From: Epichloe hybrida
Taxonomy: Eukaryota; Ascomycota; Sordariomycetes; Hypocreales; Clavicipitaceae
Direction: 5' to 3'
Length of the DNA stretch: 64,000 bases
Assembly (NCBI GenBank): GCA_019022495.1
Contig: JAFEKR010000005.1
Span: 558,001 to 622,000, forward strand
Below the pieces are notes generated by a model, which saw only the letters and a list, made by a program, of their open reading frames with translations, ran no database searches and was not told the origin of the DNA. Both the position numbers and the translations under genes were made by a program. Positions 12,169 through 21,076 of the stretch are shown piece after piece (position 1 is the stretch's first letter; each line of letters opens with the position of its first letter).

Positions 12169-14007
12169 GCGTCGAAAAGAGCCAGCCCCTAAACACCCCG
12201 CCCGCGTACGGCGACGATGAAAAGCTCGATGCCGCTGTTGTGAGGACCGGCCGAGACTCAGGTTCCACTGACGATGACGATATAACCTCGTTTGGGAGCC
12301 GATGCAAGCGTCTCTATAGACGGTTCCGTCCCTTCTTCCACTTGATCTACTTTCTCTTCTTCACCGGTTGGTGGATGGCCTCACTCATCTTGCATCGAAA
12401 TGACATGAATTGGGTTGTTCCTTTCCTGGTGTGGCTGGCCATTTCCCTCCGCCTCATGTTCTACTACGTCCCCTCTCGGTACATGTCAAGCGCAATTCGA
12501 TGGGCTTGGGAGCGTTCGGCTCTGGTCATATATAACGCCATTCCTCAGAAATTCCGCACCATCCTTGGCGCCGCTGGAGCGCTGGCCGTCATTCTAGTGG
12601 GCAGTTTTGCGTCCGAGGAAGCTGCCGACAACACTCGCGCTAACCGTGCCGTCAGTTTGGTCGGCATTCTCCTCGTCATCGTCATCTTCTGGCTCACCAG
12701 CAAGCACCGCAGTCGCATCAACTGGCGCACCGTTATTGTTGGCATGCTCTCTCAGTACATCATCGGCCTCTTCGTGTTGCGAACTGGTGTTGGATACGAC
12801 ATTTTCCGATTTATTGCAGACCGTGCTGGTGATCTTCTGGGATATTCTCGCCAAGGTGTCGAGTTCCTGACAGACGACGCGACCTTGAAGCACAAGTGGT
12901 TCATCCTCGGTGTCATTCCTGCCATCATCTTCTTCATCTCCCTGGTGCAGGTTCTGTACTACGTCGGCGTTCTGCAATGGTTCATCAAGAAGGTTGCCAC
13001 CTTTGTCTTCTGGGGTCTGGGTGTGTCTGGCGCAGAGGCCGTCGTCGCTGCTGCCACTCCCTTCATCGGCCAGGGTGAATCCGCTATGCTCGTCCGACCC
13101 TTCGTCCCCCACATGACCAAGGCCGAGATTCACCAGATCCTGACGTGCGGTTTCGCCACCATCTCGGGCTCCGTGCTTGTGGGCTACATTAAGCTTGGTC
13201 TGAGTGCCGAAGTCTTGGTATCCTCCTGCATCATGTCCATTCCTGCCTCCTTGGCCGTGTCCAAGCTGCGTTACCCCGAGACCGAGGAGACCCTCACCGC
13301 CGGCCGTGTCGTCATTCCCGATGACGATGAGCACAAGGCCCAAAATGCTCTACACGCTTTCGCCAACGGTGCTTGGCTTGGTATCAAGATTGGTGGCACC
13401 ATCATTGCCACCCTCCTCTGCATCATTGCCGTCGTTGGTTTGGTAAACGCTCTGCTGACCTGGTGGGGCCACTACATTAACATTAATGATCCGACCTTGA
13501 CCTTGCAGACCATTCTCGGATATCTGCTCTGGCCTGTAGCATTCTTTTTGGGCGTCCCGCGGGACAAAGACTACAGAGATGTTCTCCTCGTCAGTAGACT
13601 GATCGCTCAGAAAGTCATCACCGTACGTGCCAAAAAGCTTTCCGGGCTCAATCTGAGATTATGATGAGTCGACTGCCACTAGCTCTATTACAGTACTGAC
13701 TGACCTGATGTGCACAACAGAACGAGTACAAGGCCTTTAGTGATCTAACCACGGAACCCAAATACAAGGATCTCAGTCCTCGCTCCCGTCTGATCGCTAC
13801 CTATGCTCTGTGCGGCTTCGGCAACATTGGTTCCTTGGGCATCCAAGTCGGTATTCTTGGCCAGCTTGCCCCATCCCGTGGTGGCGACGTCTCCAAACTG
13901 GCACTCTCGGCTCTGATCTCCGGTTCACCGCCACGTTGACATCAGCTGCTGTCGCCGGTCTAGTCATTACCGACCAAATCAATAACTTTGGTTCCAAGGC
14001 GTCATGA
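11853..14007 (+). pseudogene. Concentrative nucleoside transporter (CNT family), one intron, apparent 1-base frameshift near the 3' end
   Basis: Predicted plasma-membrane nucleoside importer of the CNT family, which takes up nucleosides with a cation gradient. Exon 1 is 11,853-13,622. The intron is 13,623-13,720 (GTACGT..ACAG) and exon 2 starts at 13,721. The start has a strong ACCATGGC context. Residues 1-150 are hydrophilic, with an (HTHHTQ)6 tract and a His-Asp run. Membrane helices start near residue 160. The family gate region GAEAVVAAATPFIGQGES lies at about 390-408. After ALISG (about 13,921) the frame breaks and stops at 13,937-13,939. The expected last helix (FTATLTSAAVAGLVI) is in the next frame and ends at a TGA at 14,005-14,007. 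One base seems to be missing, so the gene is either a recent pseudogene or carries a sequencing error. As read it would give 662 residues. Confidence 0.85.
12006..12113 (+). repeat. 18-bp coding minisatellite, six copies (His-Thr-Gln tract)
   Basis: The unit ACGCAGCATACGCATCAT is repeated six times with no visible difference, encoding (HTHHTQ)n at about residues 52-105 of the CNT protein. It is followed by CACGAC repeats (about 12,134-12,168) giving a His-Asp run. Because the period is a multiple of three, length changes keep the frame. The density of His and Asp suggests possible metal binding, which is inference only. Confidence 0.9.
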
Positions 14008-14773
14008 GACGAACAAGCGACCGCCAGTTTCTCTCCATGGTTGAGAGAGGAGAGAAAGAAGAAGAAGAAGAAGAAGAAGAAGAAAGAGAGCCAGGCAAGA
14101 GCGAACACTCGAGGGTATTGTGAGAACTGAACAGACAAACTAAAGCAAACGCGAGGAGGGATCATGAGGCTTTGCACGAAATCTGATTTGATTGAAGCAC
14201 TTTATGGCGGTTTGTATTCCTGTCTTTGATCATCATGATGGAGATACCCTTGCTATCTGTGGCTGCTTCACCGGGTCTGTGGACAAAGCCATATCAGTAC
14301 CTCGCTTGCGATGGAGGGAAGACAAAAAAAGGCGTGGGATGGCTATGGGATGGCTATGGGATGGCACCGTGTGCTTTTATGAAAGGCCATTTGCGCGCGC
14401 TTCCGCTTCGTCGTCGATACCATGGTGCCGTTTCGTGCTGTGCTAGTCCTGCGTCCACGGTGCCTCGTGTCTGGACGGCGCATGGCAGTGACAGACGGCC
14501 CTTCCGTGATGTAATGGAAACCGTACGTGCGTGTGGTTGATGGTCGTAGAAGCACCCAACGCACCCAACGGGCTAGACGTTGCCTTTTGCTGCAGTAGTT
14601 GAGTGGCTCGCCGTTGCCGGCACCGACGCCGCATCGCCCCCCCCGCACCGGCTCCTCCGCAAGGCAAGGGCGATGGGCGATGTCGGGAGGCACCCGACGA
14701 CGCGGACATGGACGGGCCCGATGTCGCAGACGGTCAGACGAAAATTGTCCTTCAACATTCACTCTCTCCCGCC
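14008..14773. other. Intergenic region between CNT and aminotransferase genes
   Basis: Contains the end of the CNT transcript, a GAA triplet run (about 14,055-14,085), a short tandem of ATGGGATGGCT (about 14,332-14,363) and the presumed aminotransferase promoter. No gene is supported here. The open frame upstream of 14,774 in the aminotransferase phase has no ATG and does not match the family. Confidence 0.6.
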
Positions 14774-16000
14774 ATGGCAGAAGCGCCCGACTCAAAGGTC
14801 TTCCACAGATCTCTCATAGATCATCCACCCACCGTCACCTCCGCCTCGGGCAGCTACTACACCCTCTCCGATGGCCAGCGAATCCTCGACGGGTGTAGCG
14901 GCGCTGCCGTGGCCGTCATCGGGCACGGAAGCCAAGAGGTGAAGGAGGCCATGATGCAGCAGCTCTCCAGAGTCGCCTACGCCCATACCATGGCCTTCAC
15001 CACCAGCAGCGCAGAAGACCTGGCCCATCACCTGCTCGACGGGAACCCGTTCGGACTGTGCAAAGCCTACTTCGTCGGCTCGGGCAGCAACGTCGCGCGG
15101 AGGGCGCCCTACGAGGATGCCCTGCTGCTCACCAACGTCAGCTACGTGAGCCCGACGTACGGCTACCGCGGCAGGGGGAAGGACGAGACCGAGGCGGGCT
15201 ACGCGCGGCGGCTGGTGGACGAGCTGGAGGCCGAGTTCCAGGCCGTCGGGCCCGAGACCGTCATGGCCTTCATCGCCGAGCCCGTGGGCGGCGCGACGGC
15301 CGGGTGCATCACGGCGCCCGGGGGATATTTCGAAGGCGTGCGGCGCGTGTGCGACAGGTACGGCATCCTGCTGATCCTCGACGAAGTCATGTGCGGCTCG
15401 GGCCGGACGGGGACCTACTTTGCCTTTGAGCAGGAGGGCCGCGTCCGCCCCGACATTGTCACGCTGGGCAAGGGCCTCGGCGGGGGCTACGCGCCCATCG
15501 CGGGCGTCTTGGTCCGCGAAAACGTCGTCGACGCGCTGAGGGGAGGCACCGGCGCCTTTGTCCACGGCCACACGTACCAGGCTCACCCCGTGAGCTGCGC
15601 CGCCGCGCTGGCGGTTCAAAGGGTGCTCGAGCGGGACGGTCTGGTGGCGCGGTGCGCAGAAAAGGGCCGGTGGCTCGGGGAGCAGCTGCGCGCCAGACTC
15701 GGCGGGCGCCGATACGTGGGCGACGTGCGAGGACGCGGTCTCTTCTGGGCGCTAGAGTTTGTCGAGGACAAGCAATCGAAGCGGCCGTTTGACCCGAGCG
15801 TCCAGTTCGCGAGCCTGATGAGGAACGAGGCGCAGAGGCTGGGACTGGCCGTGTATCCCGGGACGGGGACGGCGGACGGCGTGGTCGGGGACCATGTCCT
15901 TCTGGCGCCGCCGCTGAACGCGAGCGATGAGGAGCTGGCCATCATGGTGGACTTGTTGGAGAAGACGTATCATGGTGTCGAGGCGACCGTGGGGAGTTGA
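14774..16000 (+). CDS. Class III PLP-dependent aminotransferase with an internal deletion
   Basis: A 408-residue, intron-free protein of the class III (omega-amino acid/ornithine type) aminotransferases, which move an amino group using pyridoxal phosphate (PLP). ATG 14,774 has a GCCATGG context and gives MAEAPDSKVFHRSLI, like family N-termini. Recognised: the DGCSGAAVAVIGHGS segment, the ILDEVMCGSGRTGTYFAFEQ motif with its PLP-binding Asp, and TLGKGLGGGYAPIAG with the Schiff-base Lys at about residue 233. The C-terminal GDVRGRGLFWALEF and GDHVLLAPP are also present. In relatives, FVGSGS is followed by EAM and about 45 residues including a YHG motif before the xVxRR segment. Here GSGS (about residues 102-105) joins directly to NVARR. 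That removes residues that hold the cofactor phosphate and ring, so activity is doubtful. Substrate cannot be told from sequence. Confidence 0.85.
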   Translation: MAEAPDSKVFHRSLIDHPPTVTSASGSYYTLSDGQRILDGCSGAAVAVIGHGSQEVKEAMMQQLSRVAYAHTMAFTTSSAEDLAHHLLDGNPFGLCKAYFVGSGSNVARRAPYEDALLLTNVSYVSPTYGYRGRGKDETEAGYARRLVDELEAEFQAVGPETVMAFIAEPVGGATAGCITAPGGYFEGVRRVCDRYGILLILDEVMCGSGRTGTYFAFEQEGRVRPDIVTLGKGLGGGYAPIAGVLVRENVVDALRGGTGAFVHGHTYQAHPVSCAAALAVQRVLERDGLVARCAEKGRWLGEQLRARLGGRRYVGDVRGRGLFWALEFVEDKQSKRPFDPSVQFASLMRNEAQRLGLAVYPGTGTADGVVGDHVLLAPPLNASDEELAIMVDLLEKTYHGVEATVGS

Positions 16001-16433
16001 TGTATCTACGCAGTCAATGCCGGGGAGACGTGGTGAAGAAGAAGAAGAAGATGTTGGTGATAATGATGATGATGATGATGAATTGATGGGAGAGAGGTCG
16101 TTCTTCGTTTTGGAATATGACGAGTCCAGTGTGATTCCTCTTCTCTTTGTCCGACTTTAAATTTTTCCTTTCCCCTTGCCTTTGCCTGCCGCTGTCCCTC
16201 AATCTTGGCTCGATGACGAGAGCCCTGGTCCCTGGTCCCTGGATCCCTTGACACCGCTGACATGTGTTGTTGTCGCTCGCCCAATCAGGGCGCAGCAAGC
16301 AGCCACAAAAAGTCCCATGCACTTCCCGACTTCCCGACTTTCCCAACTTCCCGCAACTTGACAGATCGAATCACGCCATGTCTCTACATGACCGCTCTAG
16401 TCCTTGTCCCATCGCGCATCATCATCCGCCCTC
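16001..16433. other. Intergenic region between aminotransferase and GH47 genes
   Basis: Short GAA (about 16,036-16,050) and GAT (about 16,060-16,083) triplet runs in the 3' flank of the aminotransferase gene, then pyrimidine-rich DNA with repeated CTTCCCGAC-like words (16,322-16,355) leading into the mannosidase start. No gene seen. Confidence 0.6.
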
Positions 16434-18380
16434 ATGATTTGCCTCCGCCGGCGGAGAATGCTCTCTCTTTTCCTCGCCCTCTTCTTCGTGCTCACCATCT
16501 GGCGGGCCTGGGTCCCCGCGAAGCCCGCGAAGCCCGCGACGCAGAAACCTGTGACGGAGAAACCCGTGACGGACAAGGCACGATATGAGCCCGAAAAGGA
16601 CTACTTCTGGAGGATCATCAGCCACAACTACCCCGTCTCTACCTTCCGGCCCATGCCCACGGCCGCGGCCGCGGCGCATGCTCTGCCGCCGGTGCAGGCC
16701 GACTCCTTCCCGGCCGAGAATGCCGCGCAAAAGGAAGTGCGGCTGGCCCGCCAAAAGGACATCAGGGATTCCTTTGTCAAGTCGTGGAAGGCCTACAAGA
16801 AGCACGCGTGGCTCCGGGACGAGGTCGCGCCCGTCTCGGGCGGCGCCAAAGACAGCTTCGGCGGATGGGGAGCCACGCTCATCGACTCGCTGGACACGCT
16901 GTGGATAATGGGGCTCAGGGACGACTTCGACGAGGCCGTCTCGGACGTGGCCGAGCACGCCGTCTTCCTCTTCACCAAGGAGCGGGAGATCAACGTGTCG
17001 GAGACGGCGATGCGGTTCCTGGGCGGGCTGCTGTCGGCGTACGACCTGAGCGGCGACCAGAGGCTGCTGGCCAAGGCGCACAACGTCGGGGACATGCTCT
17101 ACAAGGCCTTTGACACGCCCAACCACCTGCCCGTGACGCGCTGGAACCCGCACGAGGCGGCCCGCGGCACCAGGCAGGCGGCCGCGAGCGAGGCGCTCCT
17201 CGCCGAGGTCGGCTCCCTCACGCTCGAGTTCACGCGCCTCAGCCTGGTGACGGGCGACGCCAGGTACCACGACGCCGTGCAGCACATCAGCGAGCTGCTC
17301 GCCGCGTCCCAGGACAAGAGCAAGCTGAGGGGCATGTGGCCGGCCGTGGTCGACCCGGCCAAGGCCAACTTTGACGCGGGCGCCACGTACACGCTCGGCG
17401 CCATGGCCGACAGCGCGTACGAGTACCTGCCCAAGATGATGGCCCTCCTCGGCCAGCCGACGGGCATCTACCGCGACATGTACGCCAAGAGCGTGGCCGC
17501 CGCGCGGGACTTTCTCTTCTTCCGGCCCATGACCCCCGACGGCGACGACGTCCTCCTGACGGGCTTCGTCACCGTCGACCCCGACGACGCCTCGGGCAGG
17601 AAGCACCTCAGCCCCGCCTCGGGCCACGCCGCCTGCTTCACCGGCGGCATGCTCGCCCTCGGCGGCCGGCTCACCCGGAGCACCGACGACGTCTCGCGCG
17701 GCCAGAGGCTCACCGACGGCTGCGTCTGGGCCTACAAGTCGTTCCGCCGGGGCGTCATGCCCGAGACATTCTACCTCACGCCGTGCCCCAACGCGGCGGC
17801 GGCGGCCTGTCCCTGGGCCCCCGAACTCTGGCACCAGGAGGTGCTCAAGGCGCACTCGGCGACGACCAAGAAGGCGCAGCAGCAGCAGCAGTGGCAGTGG
17901 CAGCAGCAACAACAACAACAAGAACAACAGCAGCAGCAGCAACGACAACAGCAGCAACAGCAGCACTGGACGACCAAGGGCGGCCCCCCCCTAAGCGCAG
18001 CAGAGTCCATCATCCAGCGGGAGAACCTGCCGCCGTCCTTCTCCACCATCGGCGACGCGCGCTACGCCCTCGGCCCGGAAGCCATCGAGAGCATCTTCGT
18101 CATGTACCGCGTCACGGGCGACAGGAAGTGGCAGGACAAGGCGTGGGACATGTGGAGGGCCATCGACACCCTGACGTCCACCAAGCTGGCGTACAGCGCC
18201 GTCGCCGACGTGAACCCCCCGGCCGGCGAGGCCCCGCGGCCGACCGACTCGATGGAGAGCTTCTGGCTCGCCGCGACGCTCAAGTACTTCTACCTGGTGT
18301 TTGCCGAGCCCGACCTCTTGAGCCTGGATGACTGGGTCTTCAACACCGAGGCGCATCCGTTCAAGAGGTTGAAAGGTTGA
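16434..18380 (+). CDS. GH47 class I alpha-1,2-mannosidase, type II membrane protein, with polyglutamine insert and altered active-site residues
   Basis: Predicted N-glycan-trimming alpha-1,2-mannosidase of the ER/Golgi, 648 residues, no intron. The start at 16,434 gives MICLRRRRM followed by a signal anchor (about residues 9-25), as in type II secretory enzymes; the open frame further upstream has no ATG. GH47 landmarks: SFGGWGATLIDSLDTLWIMG, the first catalytic Glu in SETAMRFLGG (residue 190), Asp in ADSAYEYL (326), Glu in GPEAIES (549), and the calcium-binding Thr in FNTEAHP (638). Odd points: LRPE is LGPE (Gly547), and the usual SFWLxETLKY reads SFWLAATLKY (Ala614 for Glu). A Gln-rich stretch of about 30 residues (about 482-512) splits the catalytic domain. 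The catalytic trio is kept, so it could still act, but substrate binding may differ. Confidence 0.9.
   Translation: MICLRRRRMLSLFLALFFVLTIWRAWVPAKPAKPATQKPVTEKPVTDKARYEPEKDYFWRIISHNYPVSTFRPMPTAAAAAHALPPVQADSFPAENAAQKEVRLARQKDIRDSFVKSWKAYKKHAWLRDEVAPVSGGAKDSFGGWGATLIDSLDTLWIMGLRDDFDEAVSDVAEHAVFLFTKEREINVSETAMRFLGGLLSAYDLSGDQRLLAKAHNVGDMLYKAFDTPNHLPVTRWNPHEAARGTRQAAASEALLAEVGSLTLEFTRLSLVTGDARYHDAVQHISELLAASQDKSKLRGMWPAVVDPAKANFDAGATYTLGAMADSAYEYLPKMMALLGQPTGIYRDMYAKSVAAARDFLFFRPMTPDGDDVLLTGFVTVDPDDASGRKHLSPASGHAACFTGGMLALGGRLTRSTDDVSRGQRLTDGCVWAYKSFRRGVMPETFYLTPCPNAAAAACPWAPELWHQEVLKAHSATTKKAQQQQQWQWQQQQQQQEQQQQQQRQQQQQQHWTTKGGPPLSAAESIIQRENLPPSFSTIGDARYALGPEAIESIFVMYRVTGDRKWQDKAWDMWRAIDTLTSTKLAYSAVADVNPPAGEAPRPTDSMESFWLAATLKYFYLVFAEPDLLSLDDWVFNTEAHPFKRLKG
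17877..17966 (+). repeat. CAG/CAA triplet repeat encoding a polyglutamine insert in the GH47 domain
   Basis: About 30 codons, almost all CAG or CAA with a few TGG, GAA and CGA interruptions. They lie in a loop between the LKAHS and AESIIQRENLP segments of the mannosidase. The mix of CAG and CAA keeps the tract in frame. On the other strand it makes a long Leu-rich frame, which is only its shadow. Confidence 0.9.
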
Positions 18381-18759
18381 AATGAAGGCAGGCAGGGAAC
18401 AGGGCCCGCCGCGTCGGTAGCTGGACCTACTGCGCTGCGTCACGTGCTTTGTGTAATGTGTCGAGATGTGACGGCTACTGCAGTCACTGAGCCGATGACA
18501 AGACCAAGTGTGAGAATTAATACCACAATTCGAGCCTACAAGGCCATGAGTGACTTCTCAACGCTCTACACTACTAGTCTTTCTTCCTCGATATGCTCCG
18601 TTGTGAAATGACGAAAAATAAAAAAAAATGCGTATTTCACTGATACTATGTCATGCGCTTGCACGCTAATGTCAAGAAAACAAATCGCAGTGACATGACT
18701 CGTCCGTCTTTGCTTTGCAGAGACGCCATATAATTTGCCCACACAACATGATACATCTG
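18381..18759. other. Convergent intergenic region between GH47 and DUF2985 genes
   Basis: 379 bp separating the 3' ends of two converging genes. It contains a short A-rich stretch (about 18,605-18,627) that could serve poly(A) signals. No gene seen. Confidence 0.6.
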
Positions 18760-21076
18760 TCAATGATTGGCACTGCCACTGCCACTGCCACTGCCACTGC
18801 CACTGCCTTGCCCCGTCAGAACCCCCCCTTCGTCGTCCGTCTCCGGTCCCTTGTTCCTCTTCTTCTCCACCTTCCTCATGGCATCACCTGTAAGAGCCTG
18901 CCGCTTCAGCAGGTCCAGCACGTCCTTCTTGCGCGTCCTCCTGTCGCCAAACATGATGACCAGCCCGGCTGTCAGATTGCACGTGATGCTCACGCACAGA
19001 ATCACAGTGGTGATGGCGAATGGGCGGTGGTGGTAGTCGATGCCCCATGTTGTTGCGCCGAGGGAGATTTGCAGACACGAGTGCAGGTCGAGCAGGATGA
19101 TGATGGCCACGAGGTGGCCGAGCGGGAAAGCGTGGTGGGTGAATGTCTCGTGGGGTTTGTAGAAGGAGTGCGACTTGGCGAGTTTCTCTTGGTGGTGGGC
19201 TAGCGTCTTGCGCTGCTTGGGAGTCAGGTAGTCTTCTTCGAGAGAGAAGACGCTCATGGTGGATTTGGCGTCTTCTTCGAGGTCAATGTTGTTCTCGTTG
19301 CTCTCGTTGTTCTCATCAGTAGTGTTGTTATTGGTCAAGTCGCCGCTTGCATGGCCGCCGACTGTAAAGGTTGGAGTGGTGGTGGCTGGTGGGTTCTCTA
19401 AAGTGTTGTTTGATTGATCTTGATTTTCCGTGCCTGACGAATCTGTGCTCTGAATGTTGGCTTTTGATTCCGACTGCACCGCATTTGATTTTGCGGCCTT
19501 CTTCTTGGCCTTGGCGATAATTCTGGCGTACCGAACTATGAAGATCATGTGGTAGGTGTCGATGGCGCGGAAAGGGGCTAGGCCATCGCCCATGATGGCA
19601 AACAGCGCAACGAGCACGCTGTCGATGATGTGAATGGCGTACACCTGCTGCTCACCGACGTAGATCCAGCCGATGAGGAACAGCACCCAAGCGAGACCAA
19701 ACAGCGTAATGAGCGTGGCGTAGAGCGTGACGAAGAACCCTAACGGTCGTCGTACGTACTGGCCAAACCCTTTCATCTGTCGCTTGAACCTGGATCGGCG
19801 CGAGTGCAGCATGTGGCGAACATGGTCATTGAGCTCCCATTTCTCGGCGGCGGACCACCCGTCCAGTGTCTCGCCATGCGGGAGAGCGGCGTAGTGGGAG
19901 TCGGATAGCCGTGATGTGATCGTGTTTGAGCGGCGGATGCGCGGGGCGCCTGTGGTCTCGTCCTCGCGAGGACGTGGTCCCTCTTCTTCCTCCACCTCCT
20001 CTGGGATCGTCGGCTCCTCGGGTGGCTGGGCCGTTTCATTTGCTGGAACAGGTAGCGGCACCACCGGATCGCGCTGTGATAGTACGTACGTTGGTCTTCG
20101 GTTGACCCAGCTTCCCAGGTCGGGGACGAAGAGCGAGTTTTGCACGTTTGTTAGCGTTGAGAGAGTTTGGACCTCGGGATCTGGTCGCATGTCAGCAGAT
20201 CATGTACCATGTAGCAGAGTTTTGGCGCAAGTAATGACGGAGAGGAGAAGAAAGAATCAAGGGGCACATCATCATCATACCGATGATATCCAGCCAGTCC
20301 ACCAGCTGCTCGTTGTATTCATCCGCATGTCTTGCATCGATATCGCCCTGCGCCGGCTGAGGCTGGGAAGCGACAGAAGACCTCCTCAAGCCGAGCCGGG
20401 AGAGTCTGCCCACTATGCCTCGTCTTGGCGGCTTGGTCTCGCCATCGTCCGCGCTGACCTCTCCAGCACTGCAACTCCCCTCGAGCATCGGGGACGAAGT
20501 TGACGTTCCTCCGGGACCCAGACCCAGCTCCGCCATGCTCGGCCGGGGTCCTTCTTCTGTTAGTCGCGGCAAAGAAATCTGCGGCTGAGGACGTCGTGGG
20601 GTTCTGCCCCTGCCGACGCCATCACCCACGACGGGCGGCGCGGGGCCAGGCTGAGAAACGCTCCTCGGCCGAGTCGTCCGGGACGAATTCGAATCCTGTC
20701 TGTTCGCGCCCTGTGCATCTTGCCTGGTGGTATTCTGTTGTCCGCCCGTCAGGCCGACCAAACTTGGCCGAATTCGAATACTCGGTCTCCGCGATCGCTC
20801 CGTACTGGCTCCGCCGGCGAAATGGCCGCCTAAAGAAGCGGCGCTCGCTGGCCGAGCGAGGTAAAATGTCGAGGGTCGCGAACGACGTGGAGGTGCTGTG
20901 CTCAGAGTCCCGAAATAATCGTCGACAGGGCCGTCGGATTCAGCTGGGGTCGCAGGGTCATGGTTTTGGCGAGACGTTGGTCGGATAATGGCAGAGGTGG
21001 CGAGTGCGTGGAGCTGCGAGTCGGAGCGTGGCCGGCGACGCGACGCCGGCGACGATGGCGATGACGACGAATCCAT
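18760..21076 (-). CDS. DUF2985-type integral membrane protein (unknown function), one intron
   Basis: Coded on the minus strand: exon 1 is 21,076-20,281, the intron is 20,280-20,181 (GTATGA..CCAG, 100 bp), and exon 2 is 20,180-18,760, giving 738 residues. The start ATG at 21,076 gives MDSSSSPSSPASRRR; the frame continues upstream only through a TTG. The first 265 residues are Ser/Pro/Arg-rich and probably disordered. The splice restores WLDIIDPEVQTLSTLTNVQN, a motif of fungal DUF2985 (PLAC8-like) proteins. Helices lie at about residues 412-441 and 448-465, with two more near the C-terminus around HAFPLGHLVAIIILLDLHSC and ITTVILCVSITCNLTAGLVI. Between the pairs is a long Asn/Ser/Glu-rich loop. 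The tail ends in a Gly-Ser run from a CACTGC hexanucleotide repeat (18,771-18,804). It converges on the GH47 gene. No biochemical role is known to me. Confidence 0.85.

Noticed and set aside
14792..15619. 275-codon open frame antisense to the aminotransferase
   Set aside because: GC-rich third positions of the real gene create long antisense frames; the composition is Arg/Gly/Val-biased and no domain is visible.
16422..17966. 514-codon open frame antisense to the GH47 gene, beginning with a Leu run
   Set aside because: The Leu run is the reverse reading of the glutamine repeat; the rest is the biased shadow of a GC-rich coding strand.
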